A program made the position numbers and the translations under genes. DNA of 38,092 bases from positions 1-38,092 of the forward strand of contig CAMYON010000016.1 in NCBI GenBank assembly GCA_947260025.1, in the 5' to 3' direction. This document shows, piece after piece, positions 8,315 through 16,751 of this stretch. The first letter of the stretch is position 1. Each line of letters begins with the position of its first letter. Under the pieces are notes generated by a model, which saw nothing but the letters and a program-made list of their open reading frames with translations, did no database searches and was not told the origin of the DNA. The stretch is from an uncultured Gammaproteobacteria bacterium (GTDB lineage: Bacteria > Pseudomonadota > Gammaproteobacteria > GCA-001735895).

Positions 8315-10483
8315 CTATTGCCTGTCTAGCGGTTTTTCCCGGGGCAGCCTGAGGATCAGCATCGCGCCCCCTTGCGCGCCGTTTTGTGCCCAGATTTTCC
8401 CCTGGTGCAGTGTCACGATCTCACGACTGATGGAAAGCCCAAGCCCGGTGCCGTCGGATTGACGATTATTGCTTTGTGTGAACTTTTCGAAAATCTTCTC
8501 CAGGTCCTCGGTATCAATACCTTCTCCGTTATCACTCAGGTGAAGCTCGATTGCATCGATTGTTCCTGATTTCGATTCTAGTTGACAGTTTTCGAACCGA
8601 ATTTCGATTTCGCCGTGGTTCTGGCTGAACTTGATCGCGTTACTCAGTAAATTTCTGATGACCTGATGTATCTTTTCCCGGTCGCATTCGATTTGCGTAT
8701 CAACGTTACTTTGCTGCCTGCTGATTTTGAGCGACTTTTCATGGATAGCCGGCGATTGCTCGGCTATGCAATCGTCGAGTATTGCCCCAAGATCATTTTC
8801 CTGGTAGACCAGTTCAAATTTGCCTGCCTCGAGTTTTGATAGATCGAGCAAGTCGTTCAGCAGATTAAGTAAACGCTTGCCGCTGATATTTATGTTTTCG
8901 AAATAATGCGCGAGCTTTACGTGACTGATCGAGTCGATGCGGCTCTTGCCAAGTTCCGAGTAACTTAGTATGCCATGCAGAGGCGTGCGTAATTCATGCG
9001 ACATATGCGCCAGAAAAATCGACTTTGCCCGGTTTGCGGTTTCGGCAGTCTCCAGCGCGTGCTTCAACTCTTCACTTTTCTTGATATCGGTAACATCGGT
9101 AGCGATCCCGCAACTTGCATAGGTCTCATTGTTCATGTCCTTCAGTGGAAACTTGGTGGTAACAAAGGTATGCATCTTGTCTTCGATTTCCAGTTGCTCT
9201 TCCAGTACTACCGGGCTCCTGCTCTCAATCGCCTTTCGATCGTTGGTGCGCAACAACTCTGCGACTTCCGGTGGATGCAGATCCCGGTCGGTTTTGCCGA
9301 CAATGTCATCGATAGCGAGACCGCGTTCGTCAGCGAAGGCCTGGTTCACATGGATGTAGTGACCGTCGAGATCCTTGATGAATATGACCGCCGGCGTATG
9401 GTTCAGAATGTCATCGATTAAGCGTTTGTTCCTGAGTGTCTGATCCAGCAACTGCTGGTTTCGGGAATTCAATTCGCGCAGCGTCTGGCTACCAACCAGA
9501 ATTTGTCCCACCGTTGGTTTGATCAGACGATTGGTAATAAAAACGCCTGCAATCATCAACAGCATGATGCCTGCAAACAGGTACAGAGTATCGGCTCGCA
9601 CAGTTTGCATGGCGAGGCTGGAAGCGGCCTGAAAAATCAGATTCCAGCTGGAATAGGGAATCGGGCTATACACCAGAATTTGCTCGACATTCCTTGCGTC
9701 ATCAACCCGGAGTACTCCGCTTCCGGTATTCACGGACGGCAACTGTTGTAGTACGACGTCGCTATTGATCACAGGGCTTTCGCTGACCCCATTGAGCCGG
9801 AGAAACACCGATTGTCCATGGATATATGCAGAGAATAGAGTACGGTGGTCATAGTTAAACTGGGTAGAGAGACTATCGATAATCTCCACCAGTTTCGCGA
9901 TATCAAAGAAAACCATGTCGGTGCCTATGCGCCGCCCGTCGGCCGTCAAAATTGCTGCGCTTGCCGCTAAAACCTGCCGCTCACCAAACCTTACCGGAAG
10001 CCCCAGCGCTACGGTTGCAGACTTATGCTCCGGAGGCCGTAGCGACTCAGGAAATGAATCACCAACCTGGCTGATAGTTGTATGCTGCTGATCGAGACGC
10101 GTGATGCCGACGATTTCCGGAGACAGTCGCATTGCGTCGAGCAGGACAGGCCCTGTTTCTGACATGAGCTCCGTCAGGTCGATTTCGCTCCGATTGTATC
10201 GCTGTAACAATTGCCTGGCGTGTGTACGGCTAGTGATTTGAAGAGCGATATTTTTATATTCGTTGAGCTTGGTGCCGAGGACTAACGCACCGATCTCTAA
10301 CTCCTTCTCCAGCTGAATAATGACCGACTCCTGCCGCGACTGGTAAAATTGAAGGCTTGCAATCCCACCTACAATCAGCGTGGTTGCCAGAATGCCGGCG
10401 ATGGCCTGGAGTCGCAGGCGTTGGTGCAACCGCAGCGACCGGTCGATATCGTCGGGATTGCTCAGGTAGGCACTGTCTTGCAT
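8315..10483 (-). CDS. Membrane CACHE-PAS sensor histidine kinase without a neighbouring response regulator
   Basis: This 722-residue protein has a first TM segment at about 28-48, then a periplasmic CACHE-like sensing region of some 240 residues containing GTDMVFFDIAKL. A second TM lies at about 298-317. A PAS domain (355-470) has PAVIFIKDLDGHYIHVN. The HisKA box is FLAHMSHELRTPLHG with phospho-acceptor His496. The ATPase boxes are NLLSNAIKFS (N), DNGEGID (G1) and GTGLGLS (G2). It ends at the ATPase domain with no receiver or Hpt. It begins 9 nt after the M50 protease gene, so pilU, protease and kinase are probably co-transcribed. No response regulator is in the window, making it an orphan. 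The periplasmic ligand is unknown. Confidence 0.9.
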   Translation of the reverse strand: MQDSAYLSNPDDIDRSLRLHQRLRLQAIAGILATTLIVGGIASLQFYQSRQESVIIQLEKELEIGALVLGTKLNEYKNIALQITSRTHARQLLQRYNRSEIDLTELMSETGPVLLDAMRLSPEIVGITRLDQQHTTISQVGDSFPESLRPPEHKSATVALGLPVRFGERQVLAASAAILTADGRRIGTDMVFFDIAKLVEIIDSLSTQFNYDHRTLFSAYIHGQSVFLRLNGVSESPVINSDVVLQQLPSVNTGSGVLRVDDARNVEQILVYSPIPYSSWNLIFQAASSLAMQTVRADTLYLFAGIMLLMIAGVFITNRLIKPTVGQILVGSQTLRELNSRNQQLLDQTLRNKRLIDDILNHTPAVIFIKDLDGHYIHVNQAFADERGLAIDDIVGKTDRDLHPPEVAELLRTNDRKAIESRSPVVLEEQLEIEDKMHTFVTTKFPLKDMNNETYASCGIATDVTDIKKSEELKHALETAETANRAKSIFLAHMSHELRTPLHGILSYSELGKSRIDSISHVKLAHYFENINISGKRLLNLLNDLLDLSKLEAGKFELVYQENDLGAILDDCIAEQSPAIHEKSLKISRQQSNVDTQIECDREKIHQVIRNLLSNAIKFSQNHGEIEIRFENCQLESKSGTIDAIELHLSDNGEGIDTEDLEKIFEKFTQSNNRQSDGTGLGLSISREIVTLHQGKIWAQNGAQGGAMLILRLPREKPLDRQ

Positions 10484-10492
10484 GGGACGGGA

Positions 10493-11134
10493 TTAGAGAA
10501 AGATGACCAGGTTCAGCATGGCATTGCCGATGCTCCACAAGGTATTGAACACGGGCACCCCCAGAAAATTGAGCGCGATCAGGGCCAGCAGCGCATAAGC
10601 GCCATAACGCTGATTGAGTTGGAGGTACTTCAGCGCCACCCGCCGCGGCAATACGTAAGGCAGGATGTAACTGCCGTCGAGCGGGCCGATTGGCAGCAGA
10701 TTGAACAACATTAGCAGCATGTTGATCAGCCCGATGATCTTGAAGAACTCGTAGGCTTCGGGGGTCTTGAACAGGGGGAAGCCCATTTTAAAACCAAGGA
10801 CGTAGATATTGATCGTAACAACCGCCAGCAGCAGGTTCATTCCCGGTCCAGCCGCCGCCACCAGCAGGGTGCCCCAGCGCGTGTTGAATTTACGCGGATC
10901 GGCCGGTACCGGTTTGGCGTAGCCGATCCCGATTAGCAGTACCATCAGCAAGCCAAGCGGATCGATATGGGGAATGGGGTTTAGCGTTAAGCGACCGGCA
11001 CGCTCGGCGGTATCGTCACCGATCAGTGACGCCACCTTGCCGTGGCCATACTCGTGGAAGGTAAGCGAAAAAATCAGCGCAAAGGAAATAATGACAAACA
11101 GCACATACTGCTGCTGGAATAGTAACTGGATCAT
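10493..11134 (-). CDS. Membrane site-2 protease (M50 family)
   Basis: This 213-residue integral membrane protein has the metalloprotease motif HEYGH (H27, E28, H31) in the first hydrophobic segment. The third ligand motif is NLLPIGPLDG (Asp153). Between them is GKVASLIGDDTAERAGRLTL, characteristic of the short rhomboid-size group of site-2 proteases that lack PDZ domains. These cleave substrates within membranes, but the substrate is not predictable here. It lies 18 nt after pilU and 9 nt before the histidine kinase gene. A link between proteolysis and the kinase is possible but not shown. Confidence 0.92.
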   Translation of the reverse strand: MIQLLFQQQYVLFVIISFALIFSLTFHEYGHGKVASLIGDDTAERAGRLTLNPIPHIDPLGLLMVLLIGIGYAKPVPADPRKFNTRWGTLLVAAAGPGMNLLLAVVTINIYVLGFKMGFPLFKTPEAYEFFKIIGLINMLLMLFNLLPIGPLDGSYILPYVLPRRVALKYLQLNQRYGAYALLALIALNFLGVPVFNTLWSIGNAMLNLVIFL

Positions 11135-11152
11135 TTATGTGTGTGGCCTGGG

Positions 11153-12343
11153 TTATCCTCCTTCGGGCGCTTTAACCCCGACTAACCCCTCGGCTGCATC
11201 CTCTTCGTCTTCTTCTTCCTCGGGTTCCTCGACCAGGCTCAATCCTCCAAACGATTCGTCGGAAGTTTTTGTCGCATCGGAACCTTTCGCCGCCAGTTCG
11301 ATACGCAGGCGCAGGTTGTTTTCGGCGTCGGCATTCTTAAGTGCTTCTTCGAGGCTTATCTTGCCATCGATATACAGGTGGTAAAGCGCCGAATCGAATG
11401 TTCGCATTCCCATGGCTTCCGACTTTTCCATCACTTCCTTGATGTCGCTAACCGCGCCCTGTTTGATCAGGTCCGCGACGCGCCCCGAATTTAACAGAAT
11501 TTCGATTGCGGCGCAGCGTTTACCGTCGACCGTCGGGATCAGCCTTTGCGAGACGAAAGCCTGCAGGTTGGTCGAGAGGTCGCTCAGTAACTGGTTACGG
11601 CGTTCCTCCGGAAAGAAATTTATGATGCGATCCAGGGCCTGGTTGGCGTTATTGGCATGCAGCGTCGAGATCGCCAGGTGACCGGTCTCGGCAAAGGCCA
11701 GGGCATGTTCCATGGTTTCGCGATCCCTGATCTCGCCGATCAGGATAACGTCAGGCGCCTGGCGCAACGTATTTTTCAGCGCATCCTCGAAAGAATCGGT
11801 GTCCATGCCGACCTCGCGCTGATTGATGATGCAGCCCTTGTGCGGATGGATGTACTCGACCGGATCTTCGATGGTGATGATATGCCCTTTGGAATTGACG
11901 TTGCGGTAATCGATCAGCGCGGCGAGCGAGGTCGACTTGCCGGAGCCGGTACCGCCGACGAACAGGATCAGGCCGCGTTTCGCCATGATGACCTTGGACA
12001 GGACTTCGGGCAAACCGAGGTCGTCCTTGTTCGGAATTTCGGTGACGATGTTGCGGATCACCATCGCCACTTCGTTGCGTTGCTTGAAGATATTGACCCT
12101 GAAGCGTCCGATATCGGACAGCGATATCGCCAGGTTCATTTCCGGTTTATCCCTGAACTCGGCCTTCTGCTTGTCGTTCATGATTTCCTGGGCTAGCGAA
12201 TCCACCCAGCCGGGCGGCGCGCTGTCCTTTCCAAGCGGTTTGAGCACGCCGTTGAACTTGGCGCTCGGTGGCGCCCCGGTAGAAAAGTACAGATCCGAGC
12301 CACCCTTTTCGGCCAGTATTTTTAGATAGGGCGTGACTTTCAT
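11153..12343 (-). CDS. pilU: PilT/PilU-type pilus retraction ATPase (PilU-like)
   Basis: This 396-residue protein starts at the ATG at 12343, chosen because AAGGA lies just upstream and family members begin a few residues before the motif KGGSDL. An upstream in-frame start at 12436 would add 31 atypical residues. Walker A is GGTGSGKST (130-138), the Asp box is ITIEDPVEYIH, Walker B is DVILIGEIRD (198-207), and the His box is AISTLHANNA. The hexameric ATPase drives type IV pilus retraction in the cytoplasm. The N-terminal sequence and the Glu-rich tail (EEPEEEEDEEDAAEG) favour PilU over PilT. No pilT is adjacent, unlike the usual pilT-pilU pair, so it must lie elsewhere or be missing. Confidence 0.88.
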   Translation of the reverse strand: MKVTPYLKILAEKGGSDLYFSTGAPPSAKFNGVLKPLGKDSAPPGWVDSLAQEIMNDKQKAEFRDKPEMNLAISLSDIGRFRVNIFKQRNEVAMVIRNIVTEIPNKDDLGLPEVLSKVIMAKRGLILFVGGTGSGKSTSLAALIDYRNVNSKGHIITIEDPVEYIHPHKGCIINQREVGMDTDSFEDALKNTLRQAPDVILIGEIRDRETMEHALAFAETGHLAISTLHANNANQALDRIINFFPEERRNQLLSDLSTNLQAFVSQRLIPTVDGKRCAAIEILLNSGRVADLIKQGAVSDIKEVMEKSEAMGMRTFDSALYHLYIDGKISLEEALKNADAENNLRLRIELAAKGSDATKTSDESFGGLSLVEEPEEEEDEEDAAEGLVGVKAPEGG

Positions 12344-12469
12344 GATTTTTCCTTGGGTTGTCCGGGTATTTACCGGGTTGAGTATAGTCACTCGATCCGG
12401 GCTCGTGGCGGTAATATTCCGGGCCCTGAAAATCAATCAAGTAAAAAATTAACAAGGTCTCATAAGCCT

Positions 12470-12496
12470 TTGAATATAATGAAAATACGCTATAAT
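12470..12496 (+). promoter_or_regulatory. Candidate promoter of the structured leader
   Basis: A perfect TATAAT lies at 12491-12496, preceded by TTGAAT (12470-12475) at a short 15-bp spacing. A second TATAAT lies at 12475-12480. Transcription would start near 12503, right before the first stem of the leader. The -10 is convincing; the -35 is weak. Confidence 0.4.
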
Positions 12497-12502
12497 CAGG
12501 AA

Positions 12503-12706
12503 CGTTTTGTCCGATTTAGGTAAAAATGCCAGGCGACCGGACGCGCAGGCTTTGCAGGGGAAAGTGAAACTCTGCAACCTGGCGAAGGAAATATGGTCTA
12601 TACATAGTCCGAAACACTAAAGACTTGAGTTCCGGGGCCAAACTTCGGGAATATACGGATTTAAAGTCGGGAAATAAGTATTGGCAACAGGTAAAAGGTA
12701 TCGAGA
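12503..12706 (+). ncRNA. Candidate structured 5' leader RNA of the degenerate-GGDEF gene
   Basis: The 363-bp gap between the divergent pilU and GGDEF-like genes holds about 200 nt of leader with interlocking stems. GCCAGG (12528-12533) pairs with CCTGGC (12578-12583), stacking on TTGCAG (12552-12557) with CTGCAA (12572-12577), which closes a 14-nt purine-rich loop. CGGAC (12538-12542) can pair with GTCCG at 12509-12513 or, exclusively, with GTCCG at 12607-12611. Either choice makes a pseudoknot with the main stem. The start codon has AAGG about 8 nt upstream. It lacks the conserved core of c-di-GMP-I riboswitches, and I cannot match it to a known class. Structures were found by eye, without energy calculation. 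Confidence 0.4.
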
Positions 12707-14494
12707 GTGTCGCAAGACCTGATTAACAGGTATAAAAATTCATTTCGACTTCAGTTCCAGGATGCACCGACCGAAACCAGGTATCGGGACATGCAGGAGA
12801 CGCGAGGCCGAAGCTCTGCGGTGTTCGCGTTTGGCGCGCTGTTGTTTTTGTGCCTGGCATATACCTACCTGGAATCGCGAGCCTTCGGTCATGAAGTCGC
12901 GATACCGATGTATGGATACCTCCTGGCGGCGCTGGCGGCAATTGCCAATATCCTGATAAGCCGGTTTTCTCCCGACCTTTTGCCTCACAATATACGCCTG
13001 CTCGGAAACGGCGTGCTGGCTTCAGGCACCGTGATTGGCGCGGTTTTCCTGCAAAAATACAGCGCCTATCATGCTATCGAATTCATCCTGCTTGCGATGT
13101 GGTTCGGCAGCCTGAAATCGGTGCGCCTGATCATCACCTTCTCGATTAACCTGGTGCTGGCGATTATTTTTATCGGGGCAATGTACGTTACCGATATATC
13201 GGGTTTCTGGATATCCCTGGTAGCCGTGCTACTCGCCGCCGCGGTACTGCTGGCCGGCTATATCGGGTACTTGACCGAGCGCGCCAGGCGTATGCTGTTT
13301 CTCGAAACCGAAGTCAACAAGAGCATGACCAACCGACAGGAGCTATGGGCGTTTACCCTGATCGACCTGGACATGGCGCTGAGCGGGATACTCGATTTCA
13401 AGGAGCTGATCGCGCTATTGAAGAAGCACCTGGAGCCGGTCATCGAGTTCGATTCCTATATCCTGACTTCGCTGGAAGGGCAGGGCCCGAAGCCGGTTGC
13501 CGACAAGGTCGAGGGTGAGCTGTTCGAGGATGACGACAAGACTTTCTGGTCGGAAGATTTGCTCGGCAAGTTAACCCAGACGCGACAGGCGACGACCAGC
13601 GCCGAGCATGAAACGGTCAAGGGTTTTCTCGGCATGGAAAAGCAACAGTTCACCTCCTATCGGCTCGACGTTCCGGTGTTTAACGACTCCAAGCTAATGG
13701 GTGTTATCAGCTTGCGTCGCGAGTCGGCGCCGTTCGACGATCTCGATATGATTGCCAGTGTCAGTATCGCCGCGCAGGCCATGCTGATTTTCAAACGTTC
13801 GACCCGCAGCTCGGCGATGGTGCTCGAGCAGGCGGTGCCCGATCCGGTCATCCGGCCGAAGAAATCCGAGGACAACACGGCGACTACCACGGTTTCTTCC
13901 TCGGAAAGCAAGGATATGGAAGTCACCGACCACAGTTTTGTCGAATCTGACCAGACCCTGGTGCCGAAAGACGTCGTCGATCACATCAAGAAGGAAGAAG
14001 AGACGGCGAAGAAGACCATTACCCTGATGAGTCGCGAAAACGCCGATAAAATCGCGGTTGATCGTTATCGCACCGCGGCGGTAGAGGGCGAACCCCTGTC
14101 GATCCTGATTATCGAGGTCGACGGCTTGTCGAAACTGCGCGAACAGGATGGAGACCAGGTTGCGTACAAGGTTTTCGCCGCCATCGTCAAGTACATCTTT
14201 TCCAAGGTCGACAAGGAAAAAGACATCCTGGGTCGTTACGGGCAAAATGGCCTGAGCGTGCTTATGCCCAAGGTCGATATGAACGCGGCCGAAAAATTCG
14301 CCGAAATGATCCGCCAGTTCGTCGAGACCGCTCGATACAAAACGGCTTACGGGGAAAAGAGCGCCACCCTGAGCGTTGGCGTAGCCGCAATAACCGACGA
14401 TACCGGCGATTATGGCTCGATGGTAAAACGTGCCGACATGGCTTTGTTCGTGGCCAAGAAAAATGGCCGGAATTGCGTTAAAGTTCGACTCTGA
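12707..14494 (+). CDS. Six-TM membrane protein with GAF-like region and degenerate GGDEF domain
   Basis: This 595-residue protein starts at GTG. Six hydrophobic segments lie at about 35-188. A GAF-like region follows (about 205-365, from LDMALSGILDFKELIALLKKHLEPVI), then a charged linker. The C-terminal 160 residues have the diguanylate cyclase fold pattern: LSILIIEVDGLSKLREQDGDQ, RYG at 510-512, LSVGVAAI, and a terminal ADMALFVAKKNGRN. The signature GGDEF is replaced by GQNGL (512-516), so cyclase activity is very unlikely. It may sense nucleotides or act as a scaffold. The position opposite pilU hints at a surface-behaviour role, but this is inference. tpm follows after 31 nt. Confidence 0.8.
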   Translation: MSQDLINRYKNSFRLQFQDAPTETRYRDMQETRGRSSAVFAFGALLFLCLAYTYLESRAFGHEVAIPMYGYLLAALAAIANILISRFSPDLLPHNIRLLGNGVLASGTVIGAVFLQKYSAYHAIEFILLAMWFGSLKSVRLIITFSINLVLAIIFIGAMYVTDISGFWISLVAVLLAAAVLLAGYIGYLTERARRMLFLETEVNKSMTNRQELWAFTLIDLDMALSGILDFKELIALLKKHLEPVIEFDSYILTSLEGQGPKPVADKVEGELFEDDDKTFWSEDLLGKLTQTRQATTSAEHETVKGFLGMEKQQFTSYRLDVPVFNDSKLMGVISLRRESAPFDDLDMIASVSIAAQAMLIFKRSTRSSAMVLEQAVPDPVIRPKKSEDNTATTTVSSSESKDMEVTDHSFVESDQTLVPKDVVDHIKKEEETAKKTITLMSRENADKIAVDRYRTAAVEGEPLSILIIEVDGLSKLREQDGDQVAYKVFAAIVKYIFSKVDKEKDILGRYGQNGLSVLMPKVDMNAAEKFAEMIRQFVETARYKTAYGEKSATLSVGVAAITDDTGDYGSMVKRADMALFVAKKNGRNCVKVRL

Positions 14495-14525
14495 CGAAAA
14501 ACGTATAGTATCCGCCTGATTCCAT

Positions 14526-15182
14526 ATGGTCGATAATCAACACTGGCTAGATCGCTGGAAAGAAAATCGTATCGGGTTCCACGAGGCCGAGGTTAACCAG
14601 CATCTGCGGCGCTACCTGCCGCAATTCGATTTACCCCGCGGCGCCTGCGTCTTTCTGCCGCTTTGCGGCAAGGCGCACGACATCGCCTGGATTGCGGCAC
14701 AGGGTTACGAAGTCATTGGCATCGAATTGTCGCAGCTTGCCATCGAGGCCTTTTTCGAGGAAAACGAGCTCGATTACGAGCGTTTCGATACCGATCGCTT
14801 CGGCATTTACAAGTCGGGCAATATCAGCCTGTTGCAGGGTGACTTCTTCGACCTGAGTAACGACGATCTCGGGGCCTGTAGCCTGGTCTACGACCGTGCC
14901 GCGCTGATTGCCATGGAGCGGCACGACCGGCCGCGTTACTACGACCATATGCTATCGATCATACCTGCCGTCAGCAACATGATGTTGATCACGCTGGCGT
15001 ATGGCCAGTCGGAAATGACGGGTCCTCCTTTCGCGGTACCGACGGAAGAGGTTTACCAGTTTTATTCCGACGCTTTTTCCATTAACCTGCTCGAGATTAG
15101 CGATATTATCGATGAGAGCCCTCGCTGGCGAAAGGTCGGCCTGACCGCGCTCAGCGAATCGGTGTTTCGACTCGACAGGTGA
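14526..15182 (+). CDS. tpm: Thiopurine S-methyltransferase (TPMT family)
   Basis: This 218-residue protein has the bacterial TPMT length and motifs. WLDRWKENRIGFHE is at the N-terminus. The SAM-binding segment is FLPLCGKAHDIAWIAAQGYEV followed by GIELSQLAIEAFF. LLQGDFFDL and VYDRAALIAM follow in order. The family transfers methyl groups from SAM to thiopurines, and bacterial members are linked to methylation of selenium and tellurium oxyanions. It is the second gene of a plus-strand group, with 13 nt before the DUF2797 gene. Its natural substrate here is unknown. Confidence 0.94.
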   Translation: MVDNQHWLDRWKENRIGFHEAEVNQHLRRYLPQFDLPRGACVFLPLCGKAHDIAWIAAQGYEVIGIELSQLAIEAFFEENELDYERFDTDRFGIYKSGNISLLQGDFFDLSNDDLGACSLVYDRAALIAMERHDRPRYYDHMLSIIPAVSNMMLITLAYGQSEMTGPPFAVPTEEVYQFYSDAFSINLLEISDIIDESPRWRKVGLTALSESVFRLDR

Positions 15183-15195
15183 TGGGTGGAGAAGT

Positions 15196-16011
15196 TTGCA
15201 AGCCAGGGGTAATTTACACAAGATGCTGACCGCGGCGAGCAGCCCGGTAAGCTATCGTCTCGAACTGGGTGGTCAGCAGCTTGCGCTGAACGACTGGCTT
15301 GGCAAGGACATCAGAATCGAGTACCTGCAGCAGATCGAATGCATTCACTGCGGTCGCCTGACTAAAAAGAGTTTCAGCCAGGGATACTGTTACCCCTGTT
15401 TCAGCAGTCTCGCGCAATGCGATCTCTGTATCGTTTCACCCGAGAAATGCCATTTTCACCTCGGTACCTGCCGCCAGCCGGACTGGGGCATGTCGCACTG
15501 CATGCGCCCGCACATCGTGTACCTGTCTAATACCTCGGGCGTCAAGATCGGGATCACGCGCGAAACCCAGCTGCCGCATCGCTGGATCGACCAGGGCGCG
15601 ATCCAGGCGATTCCGATTCTGCGAGTGTCGAAACGTTACCACGCGGGCCTGATCGAACACGCCTTCAGGCAATATGTCGGCGATAGAACCAACTGGCGTA
15701 ACATGTTGAAAAACGAGGTAGAGGCGGTGGATCTCTACCAGCTGTTCGAATCGCTCTGGCCGCGGGTAGAGTCGGACCTCGATAGTGAATTACTGCAGGA
15801 TGTGGAAGTCATTGCCGAGGCCGGGGCCGCGTTGCGGCTGGATTATCCGGCAATCGCTTACCCGACGAAAATCAACAGCTTCAATCTCGACAAGCTGCCG
15901 CTGGTAGAAGGCCGGCTGCAGGCGATCAAGGGACAGTACCTGCTGCTGGACAACGGCGTCATTAACATTCGTAAATACGGCGGCTACCTGGTCAACATGG
16001 AATCCGCCTGA
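15196..16011 (+). CDS. DUF2797 zinc-ribbon protein
   Basis: This protein has 271 residues from a TTG start. The TTG has GGAG upstream (15188-15191) and gives the family-like opening GNLHKM; an ATG at 15223 is the alternative. Cys-rich patterns CIHCGR, GYCYPCF, CDLCIV and KCHFHLGTC suggest two zinc ribbons within residues 48-94. A second part has IVYLSNTSGVKIGITRE and later GLIEHAFRQYVGDRTNWR, reminiscent of GIY-YIG-type nuclease folds, though this similarity is only my reading. The family function is unknown. It ends 19 nt from a convergent gene of unknown function. Confidence 0.85.
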   Translation: MQARGNLHKMLTAASSPVSYRLELGGQQLALNDWLGKDIRIEYLQQIECIHCGRLTKKSFSQGYCYPCFSSLAQCDLCIVSPEKCHFHLGTCRQPDWGMSHCMRPHIVYLSNTSGVKIGITRETQLPHRWIDQGAIQAIPILRVSKRYHAGLIEHAFRQYVGDRTNWRNMLKNEVEAVDLYQLFESLWPRVESDLDSELLQDVEVIAEAGAALRLDYPAIAYPTKINSFNLDKLPLVEGRLQAIKGQYLLLDNGVINIRKYGGYLVNMESA

Positions 16012-16030
16012 GCTGGCGCGTTGCTGACCG

Positions 16031-16750
16031 CTAGTGAACCCTGGTCGACGGGTTTTGATTGAAATAAAACTCCATCACCTTGCGCACGTGCGGCGGATAA
16101 TCGAGTGCTTCCATTTCTTTCATGCCCTCGGCGAAAAAGGCGGGTGCTTCCAGCGGTAAGTAGATCAGGAACTCGTCGAAGGCCTGCTTCATCGTATCGA
16201 GATCGTGAGTACGCGTTGCCACGATACCGCGGTTGACGTGCAACAGGCGCCAGGGCCTGAGTTCCTCGCTGTCGGCCTGGTCCTTTTTAAGCTCCAGGGA
16301 ACAGTGGTCGACGATATCGGCAATCAGGTCGGCCAGCGCCAGCAGCGCTTCTTTTTCCTGCATCAGGTTGGCGAGTTGGGCGATTGCGTTCACCACCGGT
16401 TCGAGATAGTTGATGGTGCCGTTGTAACTGACCGTCCAGCGGGTAATCACCAGTGAAATCTGTTCGATTTCCTTGCGTTTGTGGGGTAGATCGAGACGCT
16501 CCATCAGGTCTACCAGCTTGAGCAGCAAGACAAAGCCATAGTCGCTGATCTCGGTAGCCTCGGACGGCTCGATCATCTTGTCTTCGTTGGCGCGCATATT
16601 GACGCTGGCAACGATATTGAAAAATTCCTCGAACTTGCCCAGCAGGTTGTCGAGGCCCCGCCGATAGTCGTCATCCAGGTATTCGTCGAGCTGCCGGGGA
16701 AGATTCAGCAGGTAGTCACGGGCATCCTTCAACGAAACCATTGCATCCAT
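16031..16750 (-). CDS. Conserved-looking protein of unknown function, all-helical
   Basis: I do not recognise this 239-residue protein. It has no signal peptide, no TM segment and no cysteine cluster. Composition and heptad-like spacing (LLLKLVDLMERL, ANLMQEKEALLALADLIADIVDH) suggest a helical bundle. The last helix has HVRKVMEFYF. It starts 1 nt after the pyrD stop, so it is translated from the same message as arsS, the glycosyltransferases and pyrD. A second Met at residue 4 is an alternative start. No function is proposed. Confidence 0.8.
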   Translation of the reverse strand: MDAMVSLKDARDYLLNLPRQLDEYLDDDYRRGLDNLLGKFEEFFNIVASVNMRANEDKMIEPSEATEISDYGFVLLLKLVDLMERLDLPHKRKEIEQISLVITRWTVSYNGTINYLEPVVNAIAQLANLMQEKEALLALADLIADIVDHCSLELKKDQADSEELRPWRLLHVNRGIVATRTHDLDTMKQAFDEFLIYLPLEAPAFFAEGMKEMEALDYPPHVRKVMEFYFNQNPSTRVH

Positions 16751-16751
16751 T

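Noticed and set aside
12503..12706. A known cyclic di-GMP riboswitch upstream of the GGDEF-like gene.
   Set aside because: The conserved cores of the class I riboswitch, such as GGCAAACC and ACGCAAAGCC, are not present.
12693..12708. A 16-base match between 12693-12708 and 37605-37620.
   Set aside because: One exact 16-base match in 38 kb is near chance expectation and there is no shared context.
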